This document shows, piece after piece, positions 20,603 through 31,816 of a stretch of 64,000 nt of DNA; the first letter of the stretch is position 1; each line of letters opens with the position of its first letter. Origin of the DNA: Aplectana chamaeleonis (lineage: Eukaryota > Nematoda > Chromadorea > Rhabditida > Cosmocercidae); the NCBI GenBank assembly GCA_029168955.1, contig JAPDOI010000296.1, positions 744,001 through 808,000 of the forward strand, read 5' to 3'. The translations under genes were made by a program, and so were the position numbers. The notes under the pieces are model-generated. The model was not told the origin of the DNA, did not search any database, and saw nothing but the letters and a program-made list of their open reading frames with translations.

Positions 20603-21169
20603 AACAATATACCACAAAGCGACAAAGTTCCTTTCATGATGCCATTCATATCTGACGATGTGAGCCTCGCTGTCAGAAAATGCCTTCGAGGAGCGGGATT
20701 GGAAAATACTGTATCTCTGGTGGCCATCCCGCCCAATAATTTAAAACGGCAATTAGTGCGGAATCGTCAATATGATCGCGCATGTGTCACGCCACAGTGC
20801 GTCATTTGCCCATCGGGCAGAGAAGGTGAGTGTATTGCTTCTGGGGTTATTTACCTGATCACATGTCAGAGCTGTGGCCAGGAATATATCGGTGAAACAG
20901 CCCGCCCACTGCATGTGTGGATCAAAGAGCACTTGGATGGGAAGAAAAAGGCGCGAATTAGTACTGCGCTGGGTTGCCACAGAGTTAATTACCATGACGG
21001 GGAAGATTTTGAGGTGAGAGTGGAGATAGTAGCGCGGGAGGCCAAAACAAGTGCGCGAAAAGCTCTCGAGGCATTCTGGATCAATGCGAGGGACCCCAAG
21101 ATCAACCGGAAGGACGAGGGTATAAATATAACGCGGGAACTACAGCCCTACATCAGACTAGCCTTCTGA
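20603..21169 (+). CDS. Penelope-like GIY-YIG endonuclease (C-terminal part of split ORF)
   Basis: It continues the reverse transcriptase ORF after the MITE, in a different frame. It begins at NNIPQSDKVPFMMPF and runs to a stop at 21167-21169. It contains the Cys motif CVTPQCVICPSG and the GIY-YIG motif (GVIYLITCQSC, EYIGETARPLHVWIKEH), ending RELQPYIRLAF. Together the two parts would make a protein of about 680 residues, usual for GIY-YIG-bearing Penelope elements. The Cys motif before GIY-YIG recalls the Neptune/Nematis branches, but I cannot place it firmly. Confidence 0.88.
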   Translation, partial: NNIPQSDKVPFMMPFISDDVSLAVRKCLRGAGLENTVSLVAIPPNNLKRQLVRNRQYDRACVTPQCVICPSGREGECIASGVIYLITCQSCGQEYIGETARPLHVWIKEHLDGKKKARISTALGCHRVNYHDGEDFEVRVEIVAREAKTSARKALEAFWINARDPKINRKDEGINITRELQPYIRLAF

Positions 21170-21367
21170 TTTGGGGTACTGCCGTCTGATATCTCGGTAC
21201 CCCGCCGTTTATCTACCGAATACCCTGATGTTCCACGGACTTTGAAAAGGTATGTCACTCAGTTCCATGTATCCCAGCCATTTCTTTGGAAAAATTTGTC
21301 TTGAATTTCTGTAGGGTAGAAACTACGTTTGGCCGAGTAATTTTACACATAGATTCGACCTTTTTTC

Positions 21368-21405
21368 AGACTCCGAAGAGGGCGAGACCGCCGAAACGTT
21401 AGTCT
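21368..21405 (+). ncRNA. Hammerhead-ribozyme-like motif in Penelope 3' end
   Basis: AGACT / core CCGAAGA / hairpin GGGCGAGACCGCC / GAA / AC-GT stem III / T / AGTCT. Stem I (AGACT with AGTCT) pairs over 5 bp, and stem III is a two-base-pair self-complementary ACGT. One core base departs from CTGANGA (C for T), and stem II pairs only partly. The layout matches minimal hammerheads described in Penelope-like elements, which may need to dimerise. Confidence 0.5.
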
Positions 21406-21464
21406 TCCAATAAAGCCATACTACCTCGTGCCTGCTACAATCAAAGTATCAACTATTATCCTGA

Positions 21465-22738
21465 TGCCGAGGTTTATCGAGAGTCGAACATGGAGACTCT
21501 TTCTTCACTTGAATCCGGAGTAGCAACGCCCCCCTCCCCCCACTTTCGAAAAGGGTTCCTTACAAATTTCAGTGTTCTAACGATCAGAAATCCACAAAAT
21601 TAGCTTTCACAGTTGTTTCAACCATCATCAAGGTAGCCTTCATTTCCCCGCTACTCGCACTTTTTTGTATCACCATCATAGAAGCGGTGCGGTTTTGAGA
21701 ATGATTTCTTCATCCTCACAGTTGAATTCTTTGAAAAACAACCGTTTTGCACCTACGATACTGATAATACGACTGCGAGTAGCTCGGAAATGAAGGATAC
21801 TCTTGTGCTGAATCAAGTTGGAAAAAAATTAATGGTGGTGAAAACACTCTCTCGATCTTCTGCTTCTTTCGTCTACAACAAATCGTTCATAGCCTAAGGA
21901 CTTACATAACTTTCTCCACTCAATATTATTTTTGTCGCTGATGTAAGAATGGATGCATACGACTACATAAATAAGAAAACAAACAAAAACCGAAGAGACT
22001 TAAAGCAACACTCGGGCGCACGATTTGTATGCAGGGACGAGATGATAAGAAAAGACATAAAATCTAGGAATGATAACATAAGCCATGCTGTCAGCCTATG
22101 AAGGGCCCCAACTACGACAAACCATCAAAATCCTTCTATGCAGCGCCAAAGAAGAAAATATAAAAAAAAAGCCTCGGGCCAAGTCTAGCATTATAATTCA
22201 TTTCCGTCACGTTACTACGACAATTTTCACAACGCTCTTGCCTTACTGTATGGAATCACAATGAAAAGAACACACAAATATGTACGCAGGACATGAGAAA
22301 AAGAACACTGATACGGACATTTAGTAACTGAAATTAAATTAATCAAAGTCGTTCAGTAAAGCTCCGCCGAAAGCGCGCGCTCGCGCCGCGGCGTCACGTT
22401 GCAGCGCATTTTCCCGCCATTACGGTGACGATACTCTCTTGTGCGTTAATTGAACTGGAGAACTTACGAAGTTTGGTGCACAGTAGAAAGGCATTTGCTT
22501 CTGAGCAGGTCTCATATCCTAGCAACTCCAGCTGTTACATAATTTCGAGATGTGAAGTCCATTGGAACGGAAATCGTTGTGATTGAGTAATCAAAGTTTC
22601 ATGCTAGAGCAGAGAAGTGAAAGAAAGCAGACGTTTGACAACGAGAGGAAATGACGGAGGGAGAACGAAAAGATTCTCACTGACACAGTGAGAGCTACCC
22701 CATAGAGTTTCAGAAATCTATCAATGCCACCTCGCGTT
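21465..22738. other. No gene recognised
   Basis: AT-rich, with no convincing ORF. A GC-rich patch (CGCGCGCTCGCGCCGCGG) lies near 22374 and is unexplained. Confidence 0.4.
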
Positions 22739-22870
22739 AAATTTAGTCTGACGAATGGACGGAGCTGCGACGGTACATCGAAACGTGCGATCGAAACCCC
22801 GTTGGCTGGTGAAGCCGCCAACGCCGCACGGCCAGCTGCAGTTATCACGTGTATTCACCAGACTAAATTT
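22739..22870. mobile_element. MITE, family G
   Basis: TIRs AAATTTAGTCTG (22739) and CAGACTAAATTT (22859) enclose a GC-rich centre with CGACGGTACATCG and GAAACCCCGTTGGC. Fragments of the family lie at 15604-15690, 17100-17170 and about 53970-54080. Confidence 0.7.
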
Positions 22871-23799
22871 GATACACAAACCATGTATAATTCGTCGGTG
22901 TCACGATAAGTACCGCAACCCACCCAGCTGAAATCCTCTTTCAATGAAAATAGTTGCGAAGATTTCACGCCTGATTTTTCCTCGTTTCCCCCGCAGAATA
23001 TTGGATTAGTGCCTTCTGATTGAATGAAATGTTCAAAACCTTTACGCCGTAGTAGACACTAGCGAGACCTAGCGAAGTTTTCGCTCACAGAAACTTTTGC
23101 ATGAGCCAACTACCTGAGACGGATTAGTTTGTTAGAACGGTGGTGACTGACTTCCGCCTACCCGAAAGTACTCTCCTGAGCAGAGCAAGGTGCCGTACAT
23201 TTACAGCAGGCCGTGGGTATATCAAAATGTGGGATCATAAAGCAAAACATAAGAAGCCAGCGGTAAATCGTCGGTTGCTACCGGCACAAAATTCAGAACC
23301 CCTTCTGTACTTCCTTCCCTTACGTCGCTACCCACTGCCCTTTCTTCCAATTTGTAAAGTTCACAAGCGATTGTTCTCGCTTTACCGTCTCTATCATGAT
23401 AAGGAAAAACGCATTCTCATATTATATGATGTTTCCCTAGTTGACCAACATCATGCCCTTGTTCTCAATGAATGAAATTAGTAGGTGGTTGTTTATGTTT
23501 TTGTGGTGCAGATTTTGATAAGCTCAGACTTGCAACATATATAAAACTGGTTTTTGGAAGTTAGGGATTCGAAATGACTGAGCGGTTGCAATGAGTGGCG
23601 AACAGAGAAGGTGCGGAAGTGAAGCTGCTGCTTGTATCCTAAAACTGGAAAAAAATGTCGCAGGAGTTCTGCGTCAATCTCGAAACGCGTCGCAGGCTTC
23701 TCAAGATTCATGTTTTCCTATCTGTTTTCCTCTCCACAAAAGGTTAAGATTTAGCATAAAAAAATTAAAAAACCTTTTTTCAAATTCTACACTCTTGGT
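22871..23799. other. No gene recognised
   Basis: Short ORFs of no recognisable family. No repeat boundary is seen before the minisatellite. Confidence 0.4.
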
Positions 23800-24862
23800 G
23801 ACGTCCTGCACACTCCCACTGCGGTCCTGCTAACTTTCGATGACCTGCACACTCCCACTCCGGACCTGTGCATTTTCTACGACGCCCTGCACACTCCAAC
23901 TGGGGACCTGCGCACTCTCTATGACGTCCTGCACACTCCCGTTGGGTTCTTCACATTTTCTATGACGCCCTCCACGCTACCATTTGGGTCCTGCACACTT
24001 TCTATGACGCCCTGAACACTTCCGCTGGGGTCCTGCACATTCCTACTTAGGACCTGCGCACTTTCAATGACGTCCTGCACACTCCGATTAGGGTCCTGCA
24101 CACTTTCTATGACGCCCTGCACGCTCCCACTGGAGGTCCTGCAACACTTTCTATGACGTCCTGCACACTCCCACTGGGGTCCTGCACATTCCTACTTAGG
24201 ACCTGCGCACTTTCTATGACGTCCTGCACACTTCGATTAGGGTCCTGCACACTTTCTATGACGCCCTGAACACTCCCACTGGGGTCCTGCACATTCCTAC
24301 TTAGGACCTGCGCACTTTCTATGACGTCCTGCACACTTCGATTAGGGTCCTGCACACTTTCTATGACGCCCTGAACACTCCCACTGAGGTCCTGCACACT
24401 TTCTATGACGCCCTGCACACTCCCACTGGGGTCCTGCACATTCCTACGCAGGACCTGCGCACTTTCTATGACGTCCTGCACACTCCGATTATGGTCCTGC
24501 ACACTTTCTATGACGCCCTGCACACTCCCACTGAGGTCCCTGCACACTTTCTATGACGTCCTGCACACTTCCGCTGGGGTCCTGCACATTCCTACTTAGG
24601 ACCTGCGCACTTTCTATGACGACCTGCACACTCCGATTAGGGTCCTGCACACTTTCTATGACGCCCTGCACACTCCCACTGGGGTCCTGCACACTTTCTA
24701 TGACGTCCTGCACACTTCCGCTGGGGTTCTGCACATTCCTACTTAGGACCTGCGCACTTTTTATGACGTCCTGCACACTCCGATTAGGGTCCTGCACACT
24801 TACTATGACGTCTTGGCACACCCTCACTGGGGTCCTGCACACCTGTTATGACGCCCTGCATT
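23800..24862. repeat. 21-bp minisatellite with higher-order structure
   Basis: About 50 tandem units of 21 bp, most ending GTCCTG or ACCTG. The main types are CACACTCCCACTGGGGTCCT, CACACTTTCTATGACGYCCT, CACATTCCTACTTAGGACCT and CACACTCCGATTAGGGTCCT (each plus a final G). Sets of five types repeat every 105 bp (CCTACTTAGG at 24191 and 24296). The first and second types together match the 42-bp unit of the 8485-10235 array at about 31 of 42 positions by eye. ORFs through it are artefacts of a unit length divisible by three. Confidence 0.95.
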
Positions 24863-25062
24863 TTTGCATCGCTAGACGACTCGCAGAAGTTATCATGACC
24901 CACGGCCAAAAGTGCGCTCCACGGACAAACTCGGTTGGCCCGAGGCACGTAAGAGGTGAGTCGGGCTGATTTTTTGGTAATCGATAAATGTCGCACCCAC
25001 CTAAATGTTGGTACCATTTCATACAAGTTTTGATCGGCCATTCCAAAGATATCGGGGACACA

Positions 25063-25066
25063 TGCA

Positions 25067-25146
<80 letters not shown>
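25063..25146. repeat. (CA)n microsatellite
   Basis: About 84 bp of almost pure CA dinucleotide, with one CAT interruption near 25070. It is likely to be length-polymorphic. Confidence 0.97.
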
Positions 25147-25147
<1 letters not shown>

Positions 25148-25459
25148 CGGGACATAACTGCTTTAAGTATAAGGATTGGAAAGATCACAAACAATTAGAT
25201 AAAAATGTCGGAAAAAAGTTTCAAAGTGGGAGCTTAACTTAACATAACAATTTTGTGAATAGCAATCGCAAGAATTTCTTCTATTCTTTCCAGTATTCAT
25301 AAATTATTCAAGCTTCGAAGTGGTGTGAAATGGGTGGTAAGTTTGATATGTCCTCCAGAAAAAAGGAAATTTCCAACACTCGTCGCGCCTGCGCGCGCAC
25401 GAAGCTGCTCCCTCCGTCATTCCCATGCTCTCTCGCTGTCATCAACCTCCGCTCACGTA

Positions 25460-25688
25460 CAGGCCATAAAACGGCCAAAGTCTCACCGTCGACTGCGTAC
25501 CACGCGCCGCGCGGCGGCCGAACCTCGTCGCGCGGCGGTCGGAACTCGTCGCGCGGCGGCCGGAACTCGTCGCGCGGCGGCCGGAACTCGTCGCGCGGCG
25601 GCCAAAACTCGTCTGCTTCCGACGCGCGTGCGGTCGCGCAGCGCGTGGTACGCAGTCGACGGTGAGACTTTGGCCGTTTTATGGCCTG
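25460..25688. mobile_element. Palindromic MITE, family D, copy 2
   Basis: CAGGCCATAAAACGGCC at the left and GGCCGTTTTATGGCCTG at the right, with TA at 25458-25459 and 25689-25690. The centre has about five 21-bp units of type CTCGTCGCGCGGCGGCC, more than in copies 1 and 3. Part of the left arm present in copy 1 is missing. Confidence 0.9.
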
Positions 25689-25690
25689 TA

Positions 25691-28600
25691 CGCAAAAAAA
25701 GGGGAAGGTCTTCCCGCAACCCCACGACCACATGGTTCAATGATTGATCAATAATCAGCTTGCTAGAGGTCGCTGTTTTCAACAGTCTCCTGTTCCTGAA
25801 AATCTGGAATAGGTCCAAAAATATTCACCTTTGACGAAAGGTCATAGAGAAGCTTGTTTTCTCCTCTTAAATCCAGACAGAGAAACCTTACACAGTCCTT
25901 GAGTGGCGATTCCGCCCCCTCAACTTGCGAAGTGCGAGAGCACCTCTCGACTAGCCAGTTTGCATCACCGTATACGCTGCAGCTTTGTTTTCACGTTCAT
26001 CATACTTAGGGGGAGGCCATGGGAACAACCGTCAAGCAAACTTCCCTTGTTCTCCCCCCGAGTCGAATGTTTCGAACGTCATTTGTTGTGTATAAGTAGA
26101 GCGTCCCCTTCCGGGGGGACGTCTCGCTCCTCTCCCCTCGACAGAGTGATAACGACCAAATCAGGTCTATTGTCCTCGGGAACTTCCCCACAAATATCTG
26201 AGAAGCCAATCACACTTTTTGTACTATCCAATTTTAGCCGATTTCTATTCAGTTTGCCGATTTCCATGCCATCCATTACTCAATTCTATCCGCTTTCTCT
26301 TCGGTCATCCTATCGACTAAATGGATCCTTCGATTTTCACTTGTCTGGAGTTTGGATTTCACATTTTCACGTCTGACCGGATTTTGAGGCAACCCAAAAT
26401 CGCCCATCTCGGATCGGGTCGGATAATTATACAACCACATGGTCCGGCTCGATATTTGAAGGCGATTTGTTCGAATGGAAGGTATTGCCCTGATCGGAAC
26501 GAAAATCTGTCCGCAGTAGCTGAGAACCGCTGTTGCAACAAGCGGATTGGAGACAATCGTGTTGGGACAAAGGTTAGTCGAGCCGAGACCCCGTCGTTCC
26601 AGCACCATTAACTATAAAACGCGTGTTGCAATAGCGGTTGTTCGCGGATGCGAACCGGCATTCCGCTCCGAAATAGACAGTAAAGTGCGCTGCGACACTA
26701 CAGGTCTAATTTCAGACTTCGACTACTATTACGACCAATAAATTATTCCATCTTGACAACCTGTGAGGCACAGGAGAATTACGAAAAAATTAGTTCTCAA
26801 AACAACAAAAAAGTTTTACAAGCGAAAAAAATCTTAAAGCCGTTGGGCAGAATGTCCTTTGCCATAAAAACTTATCTTCGTGCCGAGTAAGTGAGAAGAA
26901 AATTCAATTGCGATTCAGTTTAGAAGTATCTGCATACTGAAATAATGCTAACAATTTCATGGTAACTGCAAGTCGCGATTAAGATTTGATGGATGAGACA
27001 GGAAGATGAAAGGAAGAACTGGACTTCGGGTATTGAATGGGTGAAAGAGGTGAAATGGGGCGGCGGCTGCGAGTGAGGAAGGTGTTTGGTGGAGGGAGAA
27101 GATGATCGGAGTGAGGGGAGTCGTGTGCTAAGCGGATTGCGTTCCGACCACCACTGGTCGGTAAGTTAGGACAAAAGCATCAAATCAACTAGTCAGGTAT
27201 TGGGAATGGACCCACAGAAATATAACTCGCGACATCAACAACATCAGAACACTATCAATGAAACGGGACAAGGTCGACAGAATGAATAGAGACGAAGGCT
27301 TTGGAGATGCATGAAACACCGTGTCATCCATTCTTCATTAACCAATGTGGCGCCAAAGTAGTCGAGAATATGGTAGGTTCCCGTCGTTCAGGGTTCTTCT
27401 CTATTTCAAGTGAAGTTTACTTTGCATACTACTGACAATAAATGTGCTTTTGACGTATTCACGTTTTCTCGCCTTTTTCCGAAGATAAAATAGAGAAGAA
27501 CACGGCCAACGATTGGGAATAAAGAATTACATACGACAATCTTGAGCGAAGCTGATTTTAGTAACAGATCAAATGTGTCATAGCTGGTTGAAACGGCCAA
27601 TACCAACTGCGCTGTCTCGTTCTAAAATTTCATTCTGCGAAAGAAGATATTTGAAACAGGATCAAAACGTCGCTTCTTAACGCGGTCACGGAGCTGCAAC
27701 CATTTACTAATGAATGAGTCGGCACTCATTCTGGTCATTTTCCTTCTTTTTGTTTTTTTTATCTCATTATTTTCAACTTATTTTCTGGTCTGCATTGTTT
27801 TTTTAGATTATCCAACAAGTCACTCTCTTTTTAAATAATTAATCGATAGCTGTCTTAGCGTGTTCGTTCGAGCGCAAAGAATAAATAAATAAATAAATTT
27901 TTATATCGCATGAAACTGTGGACTCATTGCCCTCTGCAATTATCTTTTTTTTAATTCCAATTCGCTCCGTGCATGCAGCAGAGCTGTCTGCCGTGGTTTC
28001 TGCCGAAATAGTTCAGTGGGAAGATGTATTTCGGCAATGTCGGTCGCTCATCAGCTTTCGCGGCCGGTTCAGACCATCGGCCAGCGTAATGTCGAAAGCT
28101 TGTTGATCGAATACACACAAATTAAGGAGCATCGGACCAGTCTGACCGGCTAGATGTTGACGCACGCGGCGCTCCAGCGACAACGTGAACGCAGTGTCCT
28201 TAGCCGCGCGCGTCGCATTTAGCCGACGGAATTAATCCGAGTCCTCCTTTTGTGTGTATTCCATCAGCGAGCCATGTCCAAAGATGGTTAGCAACTCACT
28301 GCAGGGCAACGAAAATAACACCCAGCTCTGGTCAAACTTGTTGCGGACACGCAATCGCAGCGTCTAAAGAACTATTAGCCAAGTCACTTGGTAATCATAC
28401 CCTTTACAAGTGGGAATCGCTCCAAACACACCGGCGGTTCGTTGGAGAGTACCACCCCTAAAGAGGAAAACAGAACAGACCACATCTCGCACGGACTACA
28501 AATAGTACAGAAGGCGTATTAATCCCACCCCTCCCCCCACCCCTACGAAGTTTCTAATCTTTTGTACCGGTATGTGCGGGTTCCCGGACACTTCGTATGG

Positions 28601-28799
28601 CCCGTTCTCCTCATTGAGCCTTACCCAAAAAAATCTACCAAATGTTGGATCATCACATTGCTTTTGAAATGAATGGTAAACAGAAATTTGAAGTCCAGAA
28701 TTTTCTTGAAAAAAAGTTGAGTAGTCCGCTTCGGAAAATCGTTCCTCAATTCCGCATGCGAACGTAAGGAGCTGCTTTGGTAGGGCCATTTTGAAGCCC
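25691..28799. other. No gene recognised
   Basis: About 3 kb without recognisable coding sequence. A stretch near 26590-26700 weakly resembles 29815-29880 (CTGTTGCAACAAGCGG type words), suggesting an old repeat. A (TAAA)n run, AATAAATAAATAAATAAATT, lies at about 27880-27899 and could be the 3' tail of an old LINE. G-rich and purine-rich strand bias is seen at 27000-27130. Confidence 0.4.
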
Positions 28800-29241
28800 C
28801 TCGTAAACGTGGTTGAGATAACTACGGAAATAGAATGGTATTCCTCAGAACACTACGCCTACGCATTTTGAAGCGCAAAAAAAGAGCCACAATGCCGCTA
28901 CACGAGTAAGAAGTTGGCCCCACCCCATCTGCATCCGCCCGCCCCTGTATTTGTGTCCTCCTCCAAAACAGGGGTGCTGGGCCAATTTCACCGTCGGGGA
29001 CGTTTGTGGTTTACCTATTGTGCCAATTCTACCACCCACAAACGTCGCCGACGATGGGAATGGTCCAGCACCCGTTTTGGAGGATGAGGGCCAATGCAAG
29101 GGTGGGCAGATACAGGGTCGGGGCCAACTTCTCACCCGTGTAGCGTCATTGTGGGTCGTTTTTGACGTTTCAAAATGCGTGAACGTTGTGTTCTGAGCCA
29201 TACCATTCTATTTCCGTAGTTATCTCAATCACATTTACGAG
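28800..29241. mobile_element. Foldback MITE, 442 bp
   Basis: The ends are inverted copies: CTCGTAAACGTGGTTGAGAT at 28800 and ATCTCAATCACATTTACGAG ending at 29241. The complementarity continues inward through GGAAATAGAATGGTA, AAGTTGGCCCC and CTCCAAAACAGGGGTGCTGG against their complements. The two antisense ORFs over it are shadows of the palindrome. Confidence 0.8.
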
Positions 29242-30332
29242 CGTGTATGCTGCCTTAAAAAACGTAGTATCGTCAAGTCCTCGAATCCTGCACCAAAAAA
29301 TACGAAATCAATTTGCAGTGAGCCCACCCTGGAGGTATTTGGGCGGCAAACTTTAAGGTCAAGTAATTCATCAATTTTTCAATTTTCCTCATCGAATTTC
29401 AGGAAAATCGATAATCGAACATTTTTTTACCAATTTCCAAAGGAACTGGATAAATTGTGCACAGATTGATAGGATATCTCCAGATACACTCACTTAATTT
29501 TCAAGTTTGACGTCTGTATGAAGCCAAAGAGAGGAAGAAATGTCGCGCGGATATTACGAATACTGACCAGAGCCGGTTTTGGTTCACGGCAATGCGCTCT
29601 CGTAGTCTTTTATCAGAAGGTTCAAACTTCAGCAAAGGTGCCTTCCAACAGACAGCCTCTGCTCTAGAATGACCCTATTGGATCAGCTCTCCATGCTTAC
29701 CGTCCTTATCGAAACTGAATTCCGGTTCGCACTGAAGGAGCACGATTATAATCGTGATGGGTCTAAGGTCAATCGTAATGGAACCACATGGTCCCAGCAA
29801 AATTATCATCCTATTACATGCTGCAACAGCGATTGTTCACAACTGCGGCCTGGCACTTCGCTCCGATAAGGATGCTACATGCGGGAATGAAAAACGAATA
29901 CCGGAGCCGACCGCGCGGCGGCGTTTCTTTCTCGTGAAAAATTGGGACCCCTCAGGCCTCTACTCACCATTCATTTCAAGAACTTCATGCTCCAAAAACT
30001 GGCAGATTTTGAGAAATAGGTTCCGTTCAAATAACAAACAAGAAGTTGTATTTGAAAACCCGCATATGTCTTCACAACATGATTAGAAACTCTATTCGGA
30101 GATCTAGCACGCACCCTATACAATCTTTTTATAGCAGATTGCGCGTAGAAGCACAACTTTCACGCTCGCATTGAAAAGAATGGCTACATACATTGGAACG
30201 TTAAAGGCACATCCAAGTTGGTAGGTAAAATTTGATTGTATGCCGCTGTGTGTGGCAACCCTGTCAAACGCGGAATCTCAACTCTTCAAAATGAGAAAAA
30301 AAAATCGAGCACCCCTTCTCTCCGCCACCAAA
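29242..30332. other. No gene recognised
   Basis: No family resemblance. The ORF at 29754-30086 has no known motif. Confidence 0.4.
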
Positions 30333-30340
30333 ATCAGCAC

Positions 30341-30595
30341 CAGGGATGAGCGGAGTTCGCGTTCCGAAACCGGCAGTTTCGCGCATTGTTGGTTTCCGCG
30401 TTCCGCATTCCGAAAACCGCAAAAAAAGCTGCGGAATGCGAAAACATCGGGTCATCTGGGAGAAATAAAATATTAGATGATTTCTGAATTTTTCCGCGTT
30501 TCGCGCCCGATTTCCGAAACCCGAGAAAACAATTTTGGTTCCGAAACCCGAAAACCGATTTCCGAAATTTCATATTTTTGTTCCGCTCATCCCTG
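30341..30595. mobile_element. hAT-type MITE, family B, copy 1
   Basis: TIRs CAGGGATGAGCGGA and TCCGCTCATCCCTG, with a perfect 8-bp duplication atcagcac (30333-30340, 30596-30603). The interior is built of simple motifs such as TTCCGAAACC and CGGTTTTCGG rather than ordinary sequence. Confidence 0.9.
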
Positions 30596-30719
30596 ATCAG
30601 CACCCATTCCCTCCGCCTACTGCAGGGTTCTCGGTCTCCATAGAGACGAGACGAGTCATTGGTTTTGATCAAACCCTACGTTCTTCCTTTTCCTGTCGGT
30701 CTAGCTTTACCTACAAATT

Positions 30720-30875
30720 TCTCAACGTCCGAATTCACAAATTTTGAGGGGCCATAACTCTGTTCGTAGTTGGTTATGAGCGTTTCTGGAGGCATCAATG
30801 CGATCAGCACAAAATTGCCCTCAAGATAGACCAAAAACTGGAAAGCGATTCTGAGGTTTGACTGTGCCTTCAAGG
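30720..30875. repeat. Fragment of foldback family FA
   Basis: GGGGCCATAACTCTGTTCG, then GCGATCAGCACAAAATTGCCC, resembles the inner part of the foldback element at 37076-38011 (GAGCCATAACTCCGTTCGTA, GTGATCAGCGTGTGACCC). Confidence 0.55.
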
Positions 30876-31425
30876 ACAATACCTGGTATTCTGAAAAACA
30901 TCAGAAAAATGAGTGCAAATCGTAGAGTAGCAGTTATTGATTTTGGTACACTCGGATGTTCTAAGTACTGCATACGAGAGCGACGAGGGCGTAGAATTGG
31001 GGACGAGAAATGCTAGGTACGCGGACGAGGTTGAGACATACAGTGCTGGGAAACGAGTTCGCGGGGTCGCGATTACTCAACCGGAGCACCAGCCAATCCA
31101 GCCCTAAGAGGTCGTGCTGCCACCATGTTTGCTCAGGCGCAGTTGACTATGGAACAGATCCTTGGCTAACCGAGCTAATCATCTCGTTCAATTGGGAATA
31201 TTGAAGTGGATGATTCCTTTTCAAGTGGGCTACGCTTCAGGAGAAAAGGTTCGCTAAGTGAAAAAATGTCCCGCCCGAAAAGCACCACTTGTGTGGGCGA
31301 TGAGTTTGGAAAACGACCTCGTGGAAAATTCGATGAAATGAAGGTTAGACCAAGACCAGTTATCAAGGATTCGGAAAATTAGCTATTTTAACCATCTACT
31401 AGATGCAGTCTAGATACATACTTGC

Positions 31426-31756
31426 AAGAGTAAAGCGTGGCGCTGTGATAGCTTCGTAGGACATGCGGCTCGGAAAATTCCCTACAGCTCGGAAAATTTT
31501 GCGGCTCCCTTCTCCAGCTTGAATATTGGTGTGGTCCTCAGGTGGGTCGGGAAATGAAGCTTTGCAATTTGGAATTTGATGTTTTCGAGGATGAAGAATC
31601 TCCAGGTAATTTTGAAATTTATTTCTTAATATACTTGAACTGCATACGTTTGCAACTTTTTAAACTGCTGAATACCAACTGTGGGGCAAGCAGAAGCCTG
31701 CGGCCCCTTCCTTCCTGTGTTCCCTCTGTGATCATCACAGCGTGAGCCTAAGCCTC
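31426..31756. mobile_element. hAT-type MITE, family C, copy 1
   Basis: Flanked by a perfect 8-bp duplication atacttgc (31418-31425, 31757-31764). The ends (AAGAGTAAAGCGTGGCGCTG and GCGTGAGCCTAAGCCTC) are diverged forms of the TIRs of the copy at 34362-34730. Shared internal blocks are GCGGCTCCCTTCTCC and CTCAGGTGGGTC. Confidence 0.8.
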
Positions 31757-31816
31757 ATACTTGCACAGCTTGCTCAGTCTTGTGACCGAAACATAATCAC
31801 GAACTTGTTCAGTATA

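Larger units (their letters stand above)
17847..21464 (+). mobile_element. Penelope-like retroelement with inverted 5' partial copy
   Basis: A + strand element (coding 18876-21169, 3' end 21464) is preceded head-to-head by an inverted partial copy (17847-18790) of its own 3' third. The two ends match almost base for base: TCAGGATAATAGTTGATAC at 17847 faces GTATCAACTATTATCCTGA at 21446. The homology starts at the codons for LACQIATL (18790 minus, 20270 plus). Inverted terminal copies, pseudo-LTRs, are a known outcome of Penelope integration. The near identity of the arms indicates a young insertion. A 249-bp MITE interrupts the + strand copy only. Confidence 0.9.

Noticed and set aside
20293..20736. 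ORFs of 90-147 aa rich in Ala and Arg across the family D MITE (also at 25308-25818 and 60000-60475)
   Set aside because: They are produced by the GC-rich palindrome and recur on both strands in each copy.
8485..24862. CRISPR array
   Set aside because: The units are contiguous tandem repeats without unique spacers, and the context is eukaryotic.
23919..24969. Repetitive ORFs through the 21-bp minisatellite
   Set aside because: Same reason as above: unit length divisible by three and a stop-free repeat, not coding selection.
24784..25242. Poly(Cys-Val) and poly(His-Thr) ORFs
   Set aside because: Translations of the (CA)n microsatellite.
28845..29201. Opposed ORFs of 118 and 81 aa
   Set aside because: They mirror each other across a foldback element and have no independent coding evidence.
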